A DNA stretch of 64,000 nt from Desulfobulbus propionicus. GTDB taxonomy: Bacteria > Desulfobacterota > Desulfobulbia > Desulfobulbales > Desulfobulbaceae. A model generated the notes under the pieces. The model was not told where the DNA came from, ran no database searches, and was given only the letters and a program-made list of their open reading frames with translations. Below are positions 17,265 through 26,754 of this stretch, piece by piece; position 1 is the first letter of the stretch; the number at the start of each line of letters is the position of its first letter. The stretch is from the NCBI GenBank assembly GCA_002748755.1, contig PDTD01000017.1, positions 36,747 to 100,746 on the forward strand, in the 5' to 3' direction. The translations under genes and the position numbers were made by a program.

Positions 17265-19037
17265 ATGCCACCACTTTACAACCTGCGCTCCTACCTTGAT
17301 CTGCTCCAACAAAATAACCAACTGCTCACCATTGATGTTGCCGTTGATCCCTGCTTGGAGATTGCCGAAATTCATCGCCGAGTCATTGCCCAAGGCGGAC
17401 CCGCACTCCTTTTTACCAGGGTGAAAGGATCCAAATTTCCGGTGGTCACCAACCTGTTCGGCACCAACCTACGGCTCGAGATGGCATTTGGCAGGAAACC
17501 CATCCAGTTTGTCCAGCACATGGTGGAACTGGTGGAACACTCCATGCCCCCAGGCCTGACCACGCTCTGGAACGCCCGTTCCCTTTTGGCGCAAGGACTG
17601 AAACTGGGGTTGAAAACACGAAAAACCGGCCCCATACTTGAAAGCTGTATGGCTCCCACGCGCCTGAGTGAACTCCCCATGCTGACATCCTGGCACTCGG
17701 ACGGCGGCCCGTTCGTTACCCTACCGCTGGTGTATACCGAACATCCCCAGACAGGAGGGCATAACCTGGGGATGTACCGTATACAACGCTTTGACGACAC
17801 CACCACAGGTATTCACTGGCAGATTCACAAAGGCGGCGGATACCACTATTACGAGGCAGAACAACGAAACCAACCCCTGCCCATGACCCTTTTTATCGGT
17901 GGTCCGCCGGCTCTCATGCTTGCCGCCATTGCCCCCTTGCCGGAAAACATCCCGGAACTCATTCTCGCCTCCCTGCTGCAGGGAAAAAAGCTGGACATGG
18001 TCCGTGATCCGAGAGGCGGTCATCATCTGGTCAGTGAAGCGGAATTTGCTGTCAAGGGGATGGTGCCGCCTACGCTCAGGCGTCCAGAAGGACCTTTTGG
18101 AGATCACTACGGCTACAACTCTCTCCAACACGACTATCCAATTTTTCAAACAACCCACCTGTATCACCGGCAAAACGCCATTTATCCAGCAACGGTTGTC
18201 GGCAGGCCCAGACAGGAAGATTTCTTTATTGGCGATTTCCTCCAAGAGTTGCTCAGCCCTCTCTTTCCCCTGGTCATGAATGGCGTCCTCCAGTTAAAAA
18301 CCTTTGGGGAAACCGGATTTCACTGCCTGGCTGCGGCCCGGGTAAGAGATCGCTATCCCAGGGAGGCGTTTGCTGCTGGTCTACGGGTTCTTGGCGAAGG
18401 ACAACTCAGCCTCAGCAAATTTCTTCTGGCCACCGATGGCGCCATTGATATTGGTGATTTCAAAATCCTTTGGCCGCACATTCTCGAACGAATCCAATGG
18501 GATCGGGATCTGTATATCTTTGCCCATGTCTCCCAGGACACCCTTGATTACACCGGTCCGTCCGTTAACAAGGGCTCCAAAGCCATGATGTTTGGTTTGG
18601 GCCGAGAAAAGGTGCGCGAATTACCCAGAGTGTTCAACGGCACCCTCCCGGACAACTGCGACAGCCCGGCAGTGTATCTTCCCGGCACCTTGGTTGTACA
18701 GGGTTCTTCCTATGAGAAGTCACCCGAGCTTGGCAAACAGCTGGCACAGTTTTCTGGGGTAAGGCCTTGGCCGGTAGCCATCCTGGTGGATTCCACCCGG
18801 GAAGCCACCGCCAATCTTCAGGAATTTCTCTGGACATTGTTCACCAGGTTTGAACCAGCCAACGATATCCACGGAGCGCGACAGGTGATTCAGCGATACC
18901 ATGTGGGGCTGGAACCGCCAATCGTTTTTGATTGCCGTATGAAACCATGGTATACGGATGTACTGGCAGTTGATGAACCCACCAAAAAACTGGTTGATGA
19001 TAAGATACACACCATTCTGCCCGCATCCTTACGTTAA
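17265..19037 (+). CDS. UbiD family prFMN-dependent (de)carboxylase
   Basis: 590 residues, cytosolic. UbiD enzymes use prenylated FMN, made by UbiX, to decarboxylate aromatic or alpha,beta-unsaturated acids. Seen here: a UbiD-type N-terminal segment (R-S-Y-L-D-L-L), H-K-G-G-G-Y-H-Y-Y near residues 189-197, and P-E-G-P-F-G-D-H-Y-G-Y near 276-286, which matches the conserved E-G-P-F-G-E-x-x-G-Y loop. In a menaquinone-using anaerobe the likely role is quinone synthesis (UbiD or futalosine-route MqnP type), but specificity is not readable. The rluB gene follows 15 bases downstream. Confidence 0.88.
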   Translation: MPPLYNLRSYLDLLQQNNQLLTIDVAVDPCLEIAEIHRRVIAQGGPALLFTRVKGSKFPVVTNLFGTNLRLEMAFGRKPIQFVQHMVELVEHSMPPGLTTLWNARSLLAQGLKLGLKTRKTGPILESCMAPTRLSELPMLTSWHSDGGPFVTLPLVYTEHPQTGGHNLGMYRIQRFDDTTTGIHWQIHKGGGYHYYEAEQRNQPLPMTLFIGGPPALMLAAIAPLPENIPELILASLLQGKKLDMVRDPRGGHHLVSEAEFAVKGMVPPTLRRPEGPFGDHYGYNSLQHDYPIFQTTHLYHRQNAIYPATVVGRPRQEDFFIGDFLQELLSPLFPLVMNGVLQLKTFGETGFHCLAAARVRDRYPREAFAAGLRVLGEGQLSLSKFLLATDGAIDIGDFKILWPHILERIQWDRDLYIFAHVSQDTLDYTGPSVNKGSKAMMFGLGREKVRELPRVFNGTLPDNCDSPAVYLPGTLVVQGSSYEKSPELGKQLAQFSGVRPWPVAILVDSTREATANLQEFLWTLFTRFEPANDIHGARQVIQRYHVGLEPPIVFDCRMKPWYTDVLAVDEPTKKLVDDKIHTILPASLR

Positions 19038-19051
19038 CCCCCCTTACCGTA

Positions 19052-19819
19052 ATGCCTACTCAACACCAAGACAATACCCCACAGCGGCTACAAAAAATAA
19101 TTGCACGCGCCGGCATCTGCTCCAGGCGCGAGGCCGAAACCCTGATCGCCAGCGGCAGGGTACGGGTCGACGGCCAAACAGTGACTCTGATGGGCTCTAA
19201 GGTTGATCCGTCCCAATCAGAAGTCACTGTGGACGGCAAACCTCTCAAGGAGGAGCAGAAAATGTATATCCTGCTCAACAAACCAAGGGGATATGTCACC
19301 ACCCTTTCCGACCCTCAGGGACGCCCTATTGTGACAGATTTGCTCACAGAACTGCCTGTACGGTTGTTCCCGGTTGGCAGACTTGATCTTGATACCGAAG
19401 GCGCTCTGCTTATGACCAATGACGGTGCACTGAGCAACTACATCCTTCATCCCAAATATGAAGTGAACAAAACCTATAAAGCGACAGTACAAGGGACTCC
19501 CAGTGTAGGTGACCTCAACTTGTTGGCCGACGGGATTATTCTCGAAGGTCGAAAAACAGCACCTGCACTGGCACGTGTGCTCAGACGATTGCAGGGTAAA
19601 ACCCAGGTAGAAATCATCATTCATGAGGGCAGAAAAAGGCAGGTGCGTACGATGTTTCAGGCCATCGGTCACCCGGTGATACGCCTGAAACGAACTGCGT
19701 ATGGCCAACTGCGGCTGGGCTCGCTTCCTACCGGGGCCTACAGATCATTATCAAGACAAGATCTAAAAAAAATATTTTCCGGAAAAATTCCCTTTACAAT
19801 CAAAAACATACTTGCTTAA
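19052..19819 (+). CDS. rluB: 23S rRNA pseudouridine synthase (RluB/RsuA family)
   Basis: 255 residues. The N-terminal S4 RNA-binding domain (residues ~10-70: I-A-R-A-G-I-C-S-R-R-E-A-E) precedes the RsuA/RluB catalytic domain with G-R-L-D-L-D-T-E-G-A-L-L-M-T-N-D-G, whose first Asp after Leu is catalytic, and E-G-R-K-R-Q-V-R near the end. It isomerises a uridine in 23S rRNA helix 89; RluE or RluF alternatives are less likely by length. It probably forms an operon with ubiD. Confidence 0.88.
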   Translation: MPTQHQDNTPQRLQKIIARAGICSRREAETLIASGRVRVDGQTVTLMGSKVDPSQSEVTVDGKPLKEEQKMYILLNKPRGYVTTLSDPQGRPIVTDLLTELPVRLFPVGRLDLDTEGALLMTNDGALSNYILHPKYEVNKTYKATVQGTPSVGDLNLLADGIILEGRKTAPALARVLRRLQGKTQVEIIIHEGRKRQVRTMFQAIGHPVIRLKRTAYGQLRLGSLPTGAYRSLSRQDLKKIFSGKIPFTIKNILA

Positions 19820-19860
19820 ATTTGTATAGTGTGGGAGAACTCCCAGCTCTTTCCTGCCTC

Positions 19861-20072
19861 TAAGCGGGAATTTTCATACCCTCCGGCGAAGCCGGGTACG
19901 CCAATTCTTGGCAACGCACTCTACTTGGGTATGGCCTAAACGCTCTCAAAAATGGAGCGGATCTGTGATGACCATTTTGTCAGATGTCAGTTGGCTCACT
20001 GGGATCACAAAGAACTGTTTGAATGTCTTTTTTCAAAGAAGACATACTGTGTTCATGAGCAATTCGGGTGCA
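19861..20072 (+). repeat. MITE-like dispersed repeat, copy D (decayed)
   Basis: The left end TAAGCGGGAATTTTCAT is altered. The family landmarks GGCAACGCACTCTACTTGGG, GACCATTTTGTCAGAT, CTTTTTTCAAAGAAGAC and the right end TTCATGAGCAATTCGGG are recognisable. It lies between rluB and the HU/IHF gene, so the HU/IHF promoter is within or just after it. Confidence 0.6.
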
Positions 20073-20138
20073 GTGCCCAGCAGATACACCTACAACTAGA
20101 AAGGATAGCAGACCCAAAAAAACTGAGGGGAACCACAT

Positions 20139-20420
20139 ATGAATAAATCTGAATTGATAGAAGCCCTGGCCGAAGAAATGAATATTCCCGTTCGTGAAGC
20201 TGCTTCCATTACCAACACCATCATCGACACCATGAGCGATGCCCTTGCCAGAGGAGAATCCATAGAAATCCGAGGTTTTGGTAGTTTTGTAGTGAAAGAG
20301 TACGATGCGTATACCGGCAGGAACCCTAAGACAGGAGAAAAAATCAAGGTCGCTCCCAAAAAGCTCCCCTTTTTCAAGGTGGGAAAAGACCTTCGCGAAC
20401 AGGTGAACAGGCACAAGTAA
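20139..20420 (+). CDS. HU/IHF-family nucleoid DNA-binding protein
   Basis: 93 residues. It is a typical HU/IHF subunit: M-N-K-S-E-L-I-E-A-L-A at the N-terminus and the beta-arm signature G-F-G-S-F-V-V-K-E, with R-N-P-K-T-G-E-K-I and an extended basic tail. It dimerises and bends DNA. The N-P motif at the arm tip and the length lean towards IHF-like. GAGGGGAAC precedes the ATG. The gene is convergent with rimO. Confidence 0.92.
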   Translation: MNKSELIEALAEEMNIPVREAASITNTIIDTMSDALARGESIEIRGFGSFVVKEYDAYTGRNPKTGEKIKVAPKKLPFFKVGKDLREQVNRHK

Positions 20421-20438
20421 CGGTCCCAAAAGACCAAG

Positions 20439-21785
20439 TCAAAGCACATTGGCCACCACTTCGCCGACCAAATCATACGTGTGGGCTTCTTCGATGTGTA
20501 CCGGTACAATGTCCCCCTGAGCCACCTGTCCACAGGTAATAAGGACGGAACCGTCAATATCAGGAGCCTGAAAACGTGTCCGACCTTCAAGCAACAGATC
20601 ACTTTCACGACTCAATCCTTCTATGAGGACAGGTTCTACCCGGCCAACATACTTCTGGAGTTTTGTCTGGGATATGATCTTTTGTGCTTCCATGATCCGT
20701 TCATATCGTTTTTCCCTGATCTTTTCTGGAACTACGGGTCCATAATCTGCCGCAGGTGAGCCCTCCTCAGCCTGATATTGAAAGGTGCCCACATGGTCAA
20801 TCTGCCATCTGTTAAGCCTGGAAAGCATGAAATCAATGTCCTCTTCAGACTCGCCGGGAAAGCCAACCATCAGAGTGGTGCGCAGCGCACAATCAGGGAG
20901 ATATGAGCGTATTCGGCTGATCAAATTATCCAGGATCTCGGTGCCGTACGGCCGGTTCATGGCCCGCAAAATAGTATCACTAACATGTTGGAATGGAATA
21001 TCAAGATAGGGAACGATCCTAGGCTGGGAGGCCATAAGCTCCAACAGGGCATTGCTCACTCCGCTTGGGTACAAATACATTAGGCGGAACCAGGGAATGG
21101 AGGAGTGACGCAACAGAGCATCCATCAAAGGTACCAGTCCTGCTCCATCGCTGCGGTCCTGCCCATAGGCTGTCAAGTCCTGTGCAATCAAGGTCAGCTC
21201 CTGCACCCCTTGCGCTTCCAGGAGTTGCGCCTCCTGAACCAGATCAGCCACTGCACGGCTACGCAAACGCCCCCGAATAGAAGGAATCATGCAATATGAG
21301 CAATGATTGTTGCACCCTTCGGTGATTTTTAAATAGGACCGATGCACGGGTGTGGCAATTTTCCTGGAAACCCCTGCATCCATAAGATAGCGTGAAGGCC
21401 GGACATCCAATTCTTTTTTATTCCCGGCCATCAGGTCATCCAGGGCAGCCCCAATATGCGGAAAATCATCGATGGCAAGAAAAAGATCCACCTCCGGCAG
21501 GGCTTCATACAGCTCTCTACCATAGCGCTGCACCATGCATCCGCTCACCACCAGATATACCCCGCTCCGTTCCCGCTTCAAAGCTGCCATTCGCAAGACT
21601 TCATCTATGGCCTCTTCAACGGCCGGCTGAATAAAGCCGCAGGTGTTTACCAAAAGTATATCTGCGCCTTGGGGATCCTGTTCGATGCAGTATCCGTGCT
21701 GCTCCATATCCGCAAGCATAACTTCGGCATCAACCAGGTTCTTAGCGCAGCCAAGACTGATAAAGTGCACCGATTTCATCTGCAC
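20439..21785 (-). CDS. rimO: Ribosomal protein S12 methylthiotransferase
   Basis: 448 residues. A radical-SAM enzyme that methylthiolates Asp of ribosomal protein S12. The N-terminal domain opens H-F-I-S-L-G-C-A-K-N-L-V-D with its cluster cysteines, the radical-SAM C-x3-C-x2-C is in E-G-C-N-N-H-C-S-Y-C, and the C-terminal TRAM domain follows. Two [4Fe-4S] clusters are expected. The gene overlaps the end of the upstream nucleoside phosphorylase by ten bases, so the two are co-translated. Confidence 0.94.
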   Translation of the reverse strand: MQMKSVHFISLGCAKNLVDAEVMLADMEQHGYCIEQDPQGADILLVNTCGFIQPAVEEAIDEVLRMAALKRERSGVYLVVSGCMVQRYGRELYEALPEVDLFLAIDDFPHIGAALDDLMAGNKKELDVRPSRYLMDAGVSRKIATPVHRSYLKITEGCNNHCSYCMIPSIRGRLRSRAVADLVQEAQLLEAQGVQELTLIAQDLTAYGQDRSDGAGLVPLMDALLRHSSIPWFRLMYLYPSGVSNALLELMASQPRIVPYLDIPFQHVSDTILRAMNRPYGTEILDNLISRIRSYLPDCALRTTLMVGFPGESEEDIDFMLSRLNRWQIDHVGTFQYQAEEGSPAADYGPVVPEKIREKRYERIMEAQKIISQTKLQKYVGRVEPVLIEGLSRESDLLLEGRTRFQAPDIDGSVLITCGQVAQGDIVPVHIEEAHTYDLVGEVVANVL

Positions 21786-22501
21786 ACTCCACTGGTTTTG
21801 GATACCCAGAAACAGAGTTGTTCAAGCAGCCGACAGCTTTCCCTGCGAAACGACTTCTTTATGAACCGAGGCTCCCAGGTGTGGTGATACAGTTCATCTG
21901 AGACATACAGAACAGCCCCACATACAATCTTTCGATAAGCTGCCAGCGCATACAGGGCGGAACTTTCCATATCAACCACAGAGACTTTTTGCGCAGCGTA
22001 GGCTGTTATTTTCTTTCTTGTTTCTCGATATGGGGCATCGGTTGTCCAGATGACAGTTCTGTGCACAGGTAGCCCTGTTGTTTGGGCGTAGTGATACAGG
22101 GTGTCGACAAAATCTCTGTCCGCTAGAAAGGATGCTTTGGCAATATAATGGCTGCTTGTCCCTTCCTCGGAAACGGCACCAGTTGGGATACAAAGAGCGC
22201 CTGCGGGTATATGCTGCACAAGCGAACCGCACCAACCATAAAGAAGGATTCGTCGTGCTCCCAAGGCTATAAGCTTTTCCGCTGTCATCACAGCCATGGG
22301 CGCCCCGACAGCAGGGCCTGCCAAAAAAAAATTGCTACCAGAATAAAGTGATGAATGAAACAGGGATGAGCGTACGAGAGCAAAGGTTTGCGCCAATTTT
22401 GGCAGAACCGCTGCATCAGTCGGGTTGACAGCAAGTATACCGTCAGGGGGAAGCAGGGGATCGTTTTGTGACCTACACGGCTGGATAATGCAATCATCCA
22501 T
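21776..22501 (-). CDS. Nucleoside phosphorylase family protein (purine/uridine phosphorylase or nucleosidase)
   Basis: About 241 residues. It has the PNP/UDP-type fold: a phosphate-binding G-P-A-V-G-A-P segment, a G-W-C-G-S-L strand, and the ribose-binding V-V-D-M-E-S-S-A-L-Y motif (Met-Glu-Ser) near residue 185. It cleaves the glycosidic bond of a nucleoside; the base is not predictable. I chose the ATG at 22501 because a terminator sits directly upstream; it lacks a good ribosome-binding site. It overlaps rimO. Confidence 0.8.
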   Translation of the reverse strand: MDDCIIQPCRSQNDPLLPPDGILAVNPTDAAVLPKLAQTFALVRSSLFHSSLYSGSNFFLAGPAVGAPMAVMTAEKLIALGARRILLYGWCGSLVQHIPAGALCIPTGAVSEEGTSSHYIAKASFLADRDFVDTLYHYAQTTGLPVHRTVIWTTDAPYRETRKKITAYAAQKVSVVDMESSALYALAAYRKIVCGAVLYVSDELYHHTWEPRFIKKSFRRESCRLLEQLCFWVSKTSGVCR

Positions 22502-22504
22502 AAG

Positions 22505-22538
22505 AATAAAAAAGAGCTGCGACCAAATGCCGCAGCTC
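22505..22538 (-). terminator. Rho-independent terminator of the atp Fo operon
   Basis: On the minus strand GAGCTGCG and CGCAGCTC form a stem with a short loop, followed directly by a T-run (six T). It lies about 200 bases after atpE and just before the start of the nucleoside phosphorylase. Confidence 0.75.
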
Positions 22539-22736
22539 ACATATATTTATTATACCTGCTCACAGGGTGAAGAACGCCCAGCTCACTCTCCCTGCGGCTG
22601 GTTACAACACGCAGGCTGCCCAAATTAAGACAGGCAAAATTGACTACCAGAGGCTCTCTACACAGCCAGTGGTCATCATCCGCAAAAGGGATACTAATCA
22701 ATGCCCACGTATCACCTGTTCTGACAGGGTATCAGA

Positions 22737-22979
22737 CTACTTCAGAGGGTTGGCGTACAGCATGATAAATGCGATAACCAGACCATAAATGGCAATGGAC
22801 TCACAAAGAGCCATACCAAGAATCATGGTGGTAGTGATAGGGCCCTTTGCCTCAGGGTTACGGGCAACGCCGTCACAAGCACCGCGCAGACCATTTCCCA
22901 TACCGATACCAGCGCCAAGACCTGCCAGTCCGATACTCAAAGCTGCACCTACACAAACTAATGCGGTTCCGATTTCCAT
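22737..22979 (-). CDS. atpE: ATP synthase Fo subunit c
   Basis: 80 residues forming a two-helix hairpin. Helix 1 has the G-x-G-x-G-x-G packing motif (20-28), the polar loop is A-R-N-P-E-A (39-44), and the ion-binding Glu is residue 60 in A-L-C-E-S-I. Compared ungapped with Na+-type c subunits, the coupling Glu and the next Ser are kept, but the helix-1 Gln is Met 27, which argues for proton coupling (inference). It is the last gene of a four-gene Fo cluster; subunit b and F1 genes are not in the window. Confidence 0.95.
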   Translation of the reverse strand: MEIGTALVCVGAALSIGLAGLGAGIGMGNGLRGACDGVARNPEAKGPITTTMILGMALCESIAIYGLVIAFIMLYANPLK

Positions 22980-23054
22980 TTTACGAATCCTCCGTAATGA
23001 TATTAAATATATATTGGCCTTCTTCTCTATTGAACAAAGGGAGTATGAGTATAA

Positions 23055-23777
23055 TCAATGCGCCTCTTCCATGGCGCCTGCACAGTAAAGAACTGCAAGC
23101 AGCACAAAAACCACTGCCTGGATGATACTGACCAGAACCCCGAGGCAGAGAATGGGCAGCGGGGCAAAGTAGGCGCCGGCAAGCATAAAGAGTACTGCCA
23201 GAAGGACTTCTTTTGCAAAGATGTTTCCAAAAAGACGCATGGATAGTGAAATCAACCGCGCCAAGTTACTGATAATTTCAAGCAGGAACATAAAAGGTGC
23301 CAGAACTTTGCTTGGCCCCATGAAGTGTTTATAATACTGCAACCCGTGACACTTGAACCCAAGATAATGGTGAGTGAACCATACGATAAGGGTCATTCCA
23401 AGGGTGATATTGAGGTTTGAGGTGGGCGACATAAAACCGGGAATCAAACCAATCATATTCGCCAGCACGATATAGAAAAAGAAGGTCGCCATCATGGGAA
23501 ACAGTAGCTTCGCTCCAGACTCACCCAGGTTCTCCGCGAAAAAATCCATGAGCCCACCAATCATAACTTCCCAGAAGTTTTGTCCGCTGCCGGGCACCAT
23601 CTCCAGTTTGGACAGAGTCAGTTGGGGAACAATAATTAAAAAGGCCATAACTAACCAGGTATACGTCATATACGGCGTGCACAGCTGTTCAATCAGATTG
23701 CTTCCGGTAACGGTATGCGGTACCGGAAGGCCAAGTTTCTCCAAAATGATCGAAATAAACAATATAGGATGTTCCAT
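23055..23777 (-). CDS. atpB: ATP synthase Fo subunit a
   Basis: 240 residues of polytopic inner-membrane protein. The essential stator arginine lies in S-M-R-L-F-G-N-I-F-A, and the family segment M-I-G-L-I-P-G-F-M precedes it. It forms the half-channels that load and unload the c-ring. It lies between atpI and atpE on the same strand. Confidence 0.95.
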   Translation of the reverse strand: MEHPILFISIILEKLGLPVPHTVTGSNLIEQLCTPYMTYTWLVMAFLIIVPQLTLSKLEMVPGSGQNFWEVMIGGLMDFFAENLGESGAKLLFPMMATFFFYIVLANMIGLIPGFMSPTSNLNITLGMTLIVWFTHHYLGFKCHGLQYYKHFMGPSKVLAPFMFLLEIISNLARLISLSMRLFGNIFAKEVLLAVLFMLAGAYFAPLPILCLGVLVSIIQAVVFVLLAVLYCAGAMEEAH

Positions 23778-23948
23778 AAATTACACGCTCCTCAAACGTA
23801 ATTCGTACCCATCATTGATGGTGATTTCTCAGAACTTCGGTCTTCTGCCTGACATTGTCTCCTGGGGAAGAAAAGTCTGTTTACAGGTCCCAGTACCAAT
23901 TCTGTCCCCGAGAGACGTCTTTGCATACCCTGAAATCGCATAAAAACT

Positions 23949-24374
23949 TCATTCCCGAACAGAGACCAACTTGGAATAAATAGATTTCCCTTTGCTCAGC
24001 ACAACGACGATCACGCTCAACCCCACTGTTGCCAGCCCCAAAGACAAACCAATACCGTCAACAGGATATCTTGTAACCAACGTAATCAATACCAATCCCA
24101 AAATTACCAGGCGAGCATTACATTTGACAAGAAAACGAACTACCTCTACCCTCGACCCAGAACGTTGAGATGCATCGGCTTTGCTCACTCTGTTAAGTAC
24201 CTGCTCAATATCTTTTTTCAGCAAGAGAAAGCTGCCATTCACCAAGACACCGCCGATACAAACAGACCAGGCAAATTCCCTGTCCGCAAGAAACCAGCCC
24301 CCTAGTACCAGGATGACGACAATTAGCCAGCTCACGCAGATAATCGTTCGTATCAGAGCCTGATCCTTGTCCAC
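23949..24374 (-). CDS. atpI: ATP synthase subunit I (AtpI-like)
   Basis: 141 residues with about four membrane helices, the first at I-I-C-V-S-W-L-I-V-V-I-L-V-L. The length and its place directly upstream of atpB identify it as the poorly conserved AtpI-type protein, which helps assemble the c-ring. It follows atpZ by seven bases. Confidence 0.8.
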   Translation of the reverse strand: MDKDQALIRTIICVSWLIVVILVLGGWFLADREFAWSVCIGGVLVNGSFLLLKKDIEQVLNRVSKADASQRSGSRVEVVRFLVKCNARLVILGLVLITLVTRYPVDGIGLSLGLATVGLSVIVVVLSKGKSIYSKLVSVRE

Positions 24375-24381
24375 AGCGCGG

Positions 24382-24612
24382 CTACTTCCCGTCCGAGATC
24401 TTTCGGGTTAATTCCCATAAGGTCCTAAATCCTGCGACAATACCTATCCCCAAAAACACAAAGGTCAAATACGGTGTTGTTTTTCCGTGAAAAACCTTAT
24501 TATCGAGATACCATCCAATACCAAAACCAACCAAGATGGAAAAAACAAAGGTCATCCCGACTTGACTGTACTCAGCCAGCTGTCGAAACATCTCTCGACT
24601 GTCTTTAGACAT
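24382..24612 (-). CDS. AtpZ/AtpI family Fo accessory protein
   Basis: About 76 residues with two membrane helices and the glycine-rich L-V-G-F-G-I-G-W-Y-L-D and F-L-G-I-G-I-V-A-G-F-R segments of the AtpZ family. The start at 24612 is backed by GAGGAA seven bases upstream; a longer frame exists. AtpZ with AtpI is proposed to act in Mg/Ca uptake or ATP synthase assembly. It is the first gene of the Fo operon. Confidence 0.8.
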   Translation of the reverse strand: MSKDSREMFRQLAEYSQVGMTFVFSILVGFGIGWYLDNKVFHGKTTPYLTFVFLGIGIVAGFRTLWELTRKISDGK

Positions 24613-24837
24613 ATATATTTCCTCTGGAAACCCTGTCAAACAGAGGCCGGAACGTAGGCCGTCCTTCTTTCTGGACAGGTCCTCACTTCCACTGTCTACG
24701 CTCAGTAGTATGTTCTCAATCCAGGCAGACGCCTGAGCGCTTGCTCACTCAGAACACTATCCTTCAAATTCCTGACCGGGTTTTCTCAATGTGGCTACAG
24801 GTATCATGCGTGCCCGGCAAACGCAATATTTTTTTAT

Positions 24838-26127
24838 TTAATCCATCAATTTTTTAAATGATACTTCCATCGCAGTCAACGCCTTTTCAAGATGATGCTG
24901 CTCATGAGCCCCACTGATGAATGCGGCTTCAAACTGTGAAGGCGCCAACCATACCCCGCCTGCCAGCATATTTCTGTAGTGGCGGGCATATGTTTCGGTA
25001 TCAGCCTTCATGGCAGAGGCGTAATCACGGACGGGCTCTGTGGCAAAAAAACACGTCATCATGGAACCAATTCGGTTGAGTACTGTTGGAACCCCTGCAC
25101 TTTCCGCACTTTCTTTCATCCGGGCTGCGATCCACGCACTCTTTTCTTCGAGCTGTTCATAAAACCCCTTTTCCCGTACCAACTGCAATGTCGCCACACC
25201 GGCTGCCATGGCAAGTGGATTGCCCGATAAGGTCCCGGCTTGGTACACCGGGCCATCCGGGGCGATCAAGTCCATGATCTCTCTCTTCCCGCCATAAGCA
25301 CCCACAGGGAGTCCACCGCCGATAATTTTGCCCAGGCAGGTCAGGTCAGGAGTAATGCCAAAACGTTCCTGTGCGCCTCCGAGTCCCAGACGAAATCCTG
25401 TAATCACTTCATCAAAAATTAACACAATACCCAGCTCTTGGGTTAACTCGCGTAATTTGAGATGAAATTCCATCTCCGGAACCACAACCCCCATGTTCCC
25501 GGCAACAGGCTCGACTATAACACAGGCAATATCAAGGTTGGGATCCCGGACAGTCTTTTCCAGTACCTCCAAATCGTTATACGGTATAGAGATGGTATTA
25601 CGGACTATTTCTTCGGGTACCCCCGGACTACCCGGAATACCAAGGGTGATGACTCCTGAACCGGCTTTCACAAGAAAAGAATCCGCATGCCCATGATAGC
25701 AGCCGTCAAATTTAACAACCACGCTTTTACCGGTATATCCTCTGGCCAGACGCACAGCGCTCATGGTTGCTTCCGTCCCTGAGTTAACGAAACGTACTTT
25801 ATCCAGAGAGGGAAGACTGTCACAGACCAATTCCGCCAACTCGACCTCAAGACGACAGGGAGCCCCGAAACTTGTGCCGTCCGCAGCTGCCTTGCGAATG
25901 GCCTCAATAACCCGAGGATGAGCATGTCCGGTAATCATTGGCCCCCAGGAAGAGACGAAATCAATAAAGGTGTTGCCGTCCTCATCAGTTATCTCACAGC
26001 CTGCTGCCTGTCGTACAAACAAGGGATCGCAGCCGACAGAGCGGCAGGCACGAACCGGAGAGTTCACCCCGCCTGGAATTCTTTTCTGGGCCTGATCAAA
26101 CAGGGAATTGGATCGAGTTGTATGCAT
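24838..26127 (-). CDS. hemL: Glutamate-1-semialdehyde 2,1-aminomutase
   Basis: 429 residues. A PLP enzyme making 5-aminolevulinate in the C5 route of tetrapyrrole synthesis, consistent with the siroheme demand of Dsr. Motifs: P-G-G-V-N-S-P-V-R near the N-terminus, N-S-G-T-E-A-T-M-S-A, and the PLP lysine in L-G-K-I-I-G-G-G-L-P. Full family length. It is monocistronic here. Confidence 0.95.
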   Translation of the reverse strand: MHTTRSNSLFDQAQKRIPGGVNSPVRACRSVGCDPLFVRQAAGCEITDEDGNTFIDFVSSWGPMITGHAHPRVIEAIRKAAADGTSFGAPCRLEVELAELVCDSLPSLDKVRFVNSGTEATMSAVRLARGYTGKSVVVKFDGCYHGHADSFLVKAGSGVITLGIPGSPGVPEEIVRNTISIPYNDLEVLEKTVRDPNLDIACVIVEPVAGNMGVVVPEMEFHLKLRELTQELGIVLIFDEVITGFRLGLGGAQERFGITPDLTCLGKIIGGGLPVGAYGGKREIMDLIAPDGPVYQAGTLSGNPLAMAAGVATLQLVREKGFYEQLEEKSAWIAARMKESAESAGVPTVLNRIGSMMTCFFATEPVRDYASAMKADTETYARHYRNMLAGGVWLAPSQFEAAFISGAHEQHHLEKALTAMEVSFKKLMD

Positions 26128-26344
26128 AGGCTCACCTTTTTGACGGCATCTGTCAGGGCGGAAGCTCCATGACAGGAAGTATCACTTGAATCACTTGATG
26201 ATTGGGATAGATTGTAAACTATACCAGCCCGTCTTCCATTCTGTCAAAACCAAAAAACAGGAAACTACGCACTGGTTTCTCCCCACCAGACTCCATTGCT
26301 CTACGTCTGTATCCGCCCTCATGCGAAGAGTCGTGGCCGCCCGA

Positions 26345-26393
26345 AAGGGGGACCTGGAAGTCGGCCCCATAAAAGGGCCGCTGGCGCCCCCTT
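26345..26393. other. Nested inverted repeat upstream of hemL
   Basis: An outer AAGGGGG/CCCCCTT stem encloses an inner CGGCCC/GGGCCG stem with a seven-base loop. There is no T-run. It lies in the hemL-trxA intergenic region, which otherwise contains only repeat copy E. It could be a folded transcript or protein-binding site. Confidence 0.35.
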
Positions 26394-26476
26394 GAGATGT
26401 AAGCAAATATGCCAATTTTCTCTTGTCACCGTGCCCTCCCCAAGGTAGTATGAAGTCTTTATGATTTAATCCCTTC

Positions 26477-26700
26477 CACTCTGGATTGCTTATAAACATT
26501 ATGTCTTTATGAGAAAACAAAGAGACAGACAAATGTACTGCCAATAGGCAGCCTCGAATTCTGACCAAATCTATATGCAAGGTCAGCAAACGTAGCAGCA
26601 TCTTCGGCAGTATTTTTTCGACACATATACCCAAGTAGTATGCGTTACCAAAAATGATCGAATATGGCACCGCCTGAGCGGAGAAAAGCTCCAGACTGAG
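26477..26700 (-). repeat. MITE-like dispersed repeat, copy E (minus orientation, decayed ends)
   Basis: On the minus strand it reads CTCAGGCGGTGCC, then TTTTTGGTAACGCATACTAC, then CTTGGGTATATGTG and ACTGCCGAAGATG, the family order. The terminal repeats are mutated. It ends about 55 bases before the trxA start codon. Confidence 0.7.
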
Positions 26701-26754
26701 CATTGATTTTTGTACCCATTATTCTTTTAACGGGCATATCAAGGAGAAACCAAG

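Noticed and set aside
22737-22979. Sodium-type ATP synthase c subunit
   Set aside because: The Glu-Ser pair is present, but the helix-1 Gln that completes the Na+ site is Met in an ungapped alignment.
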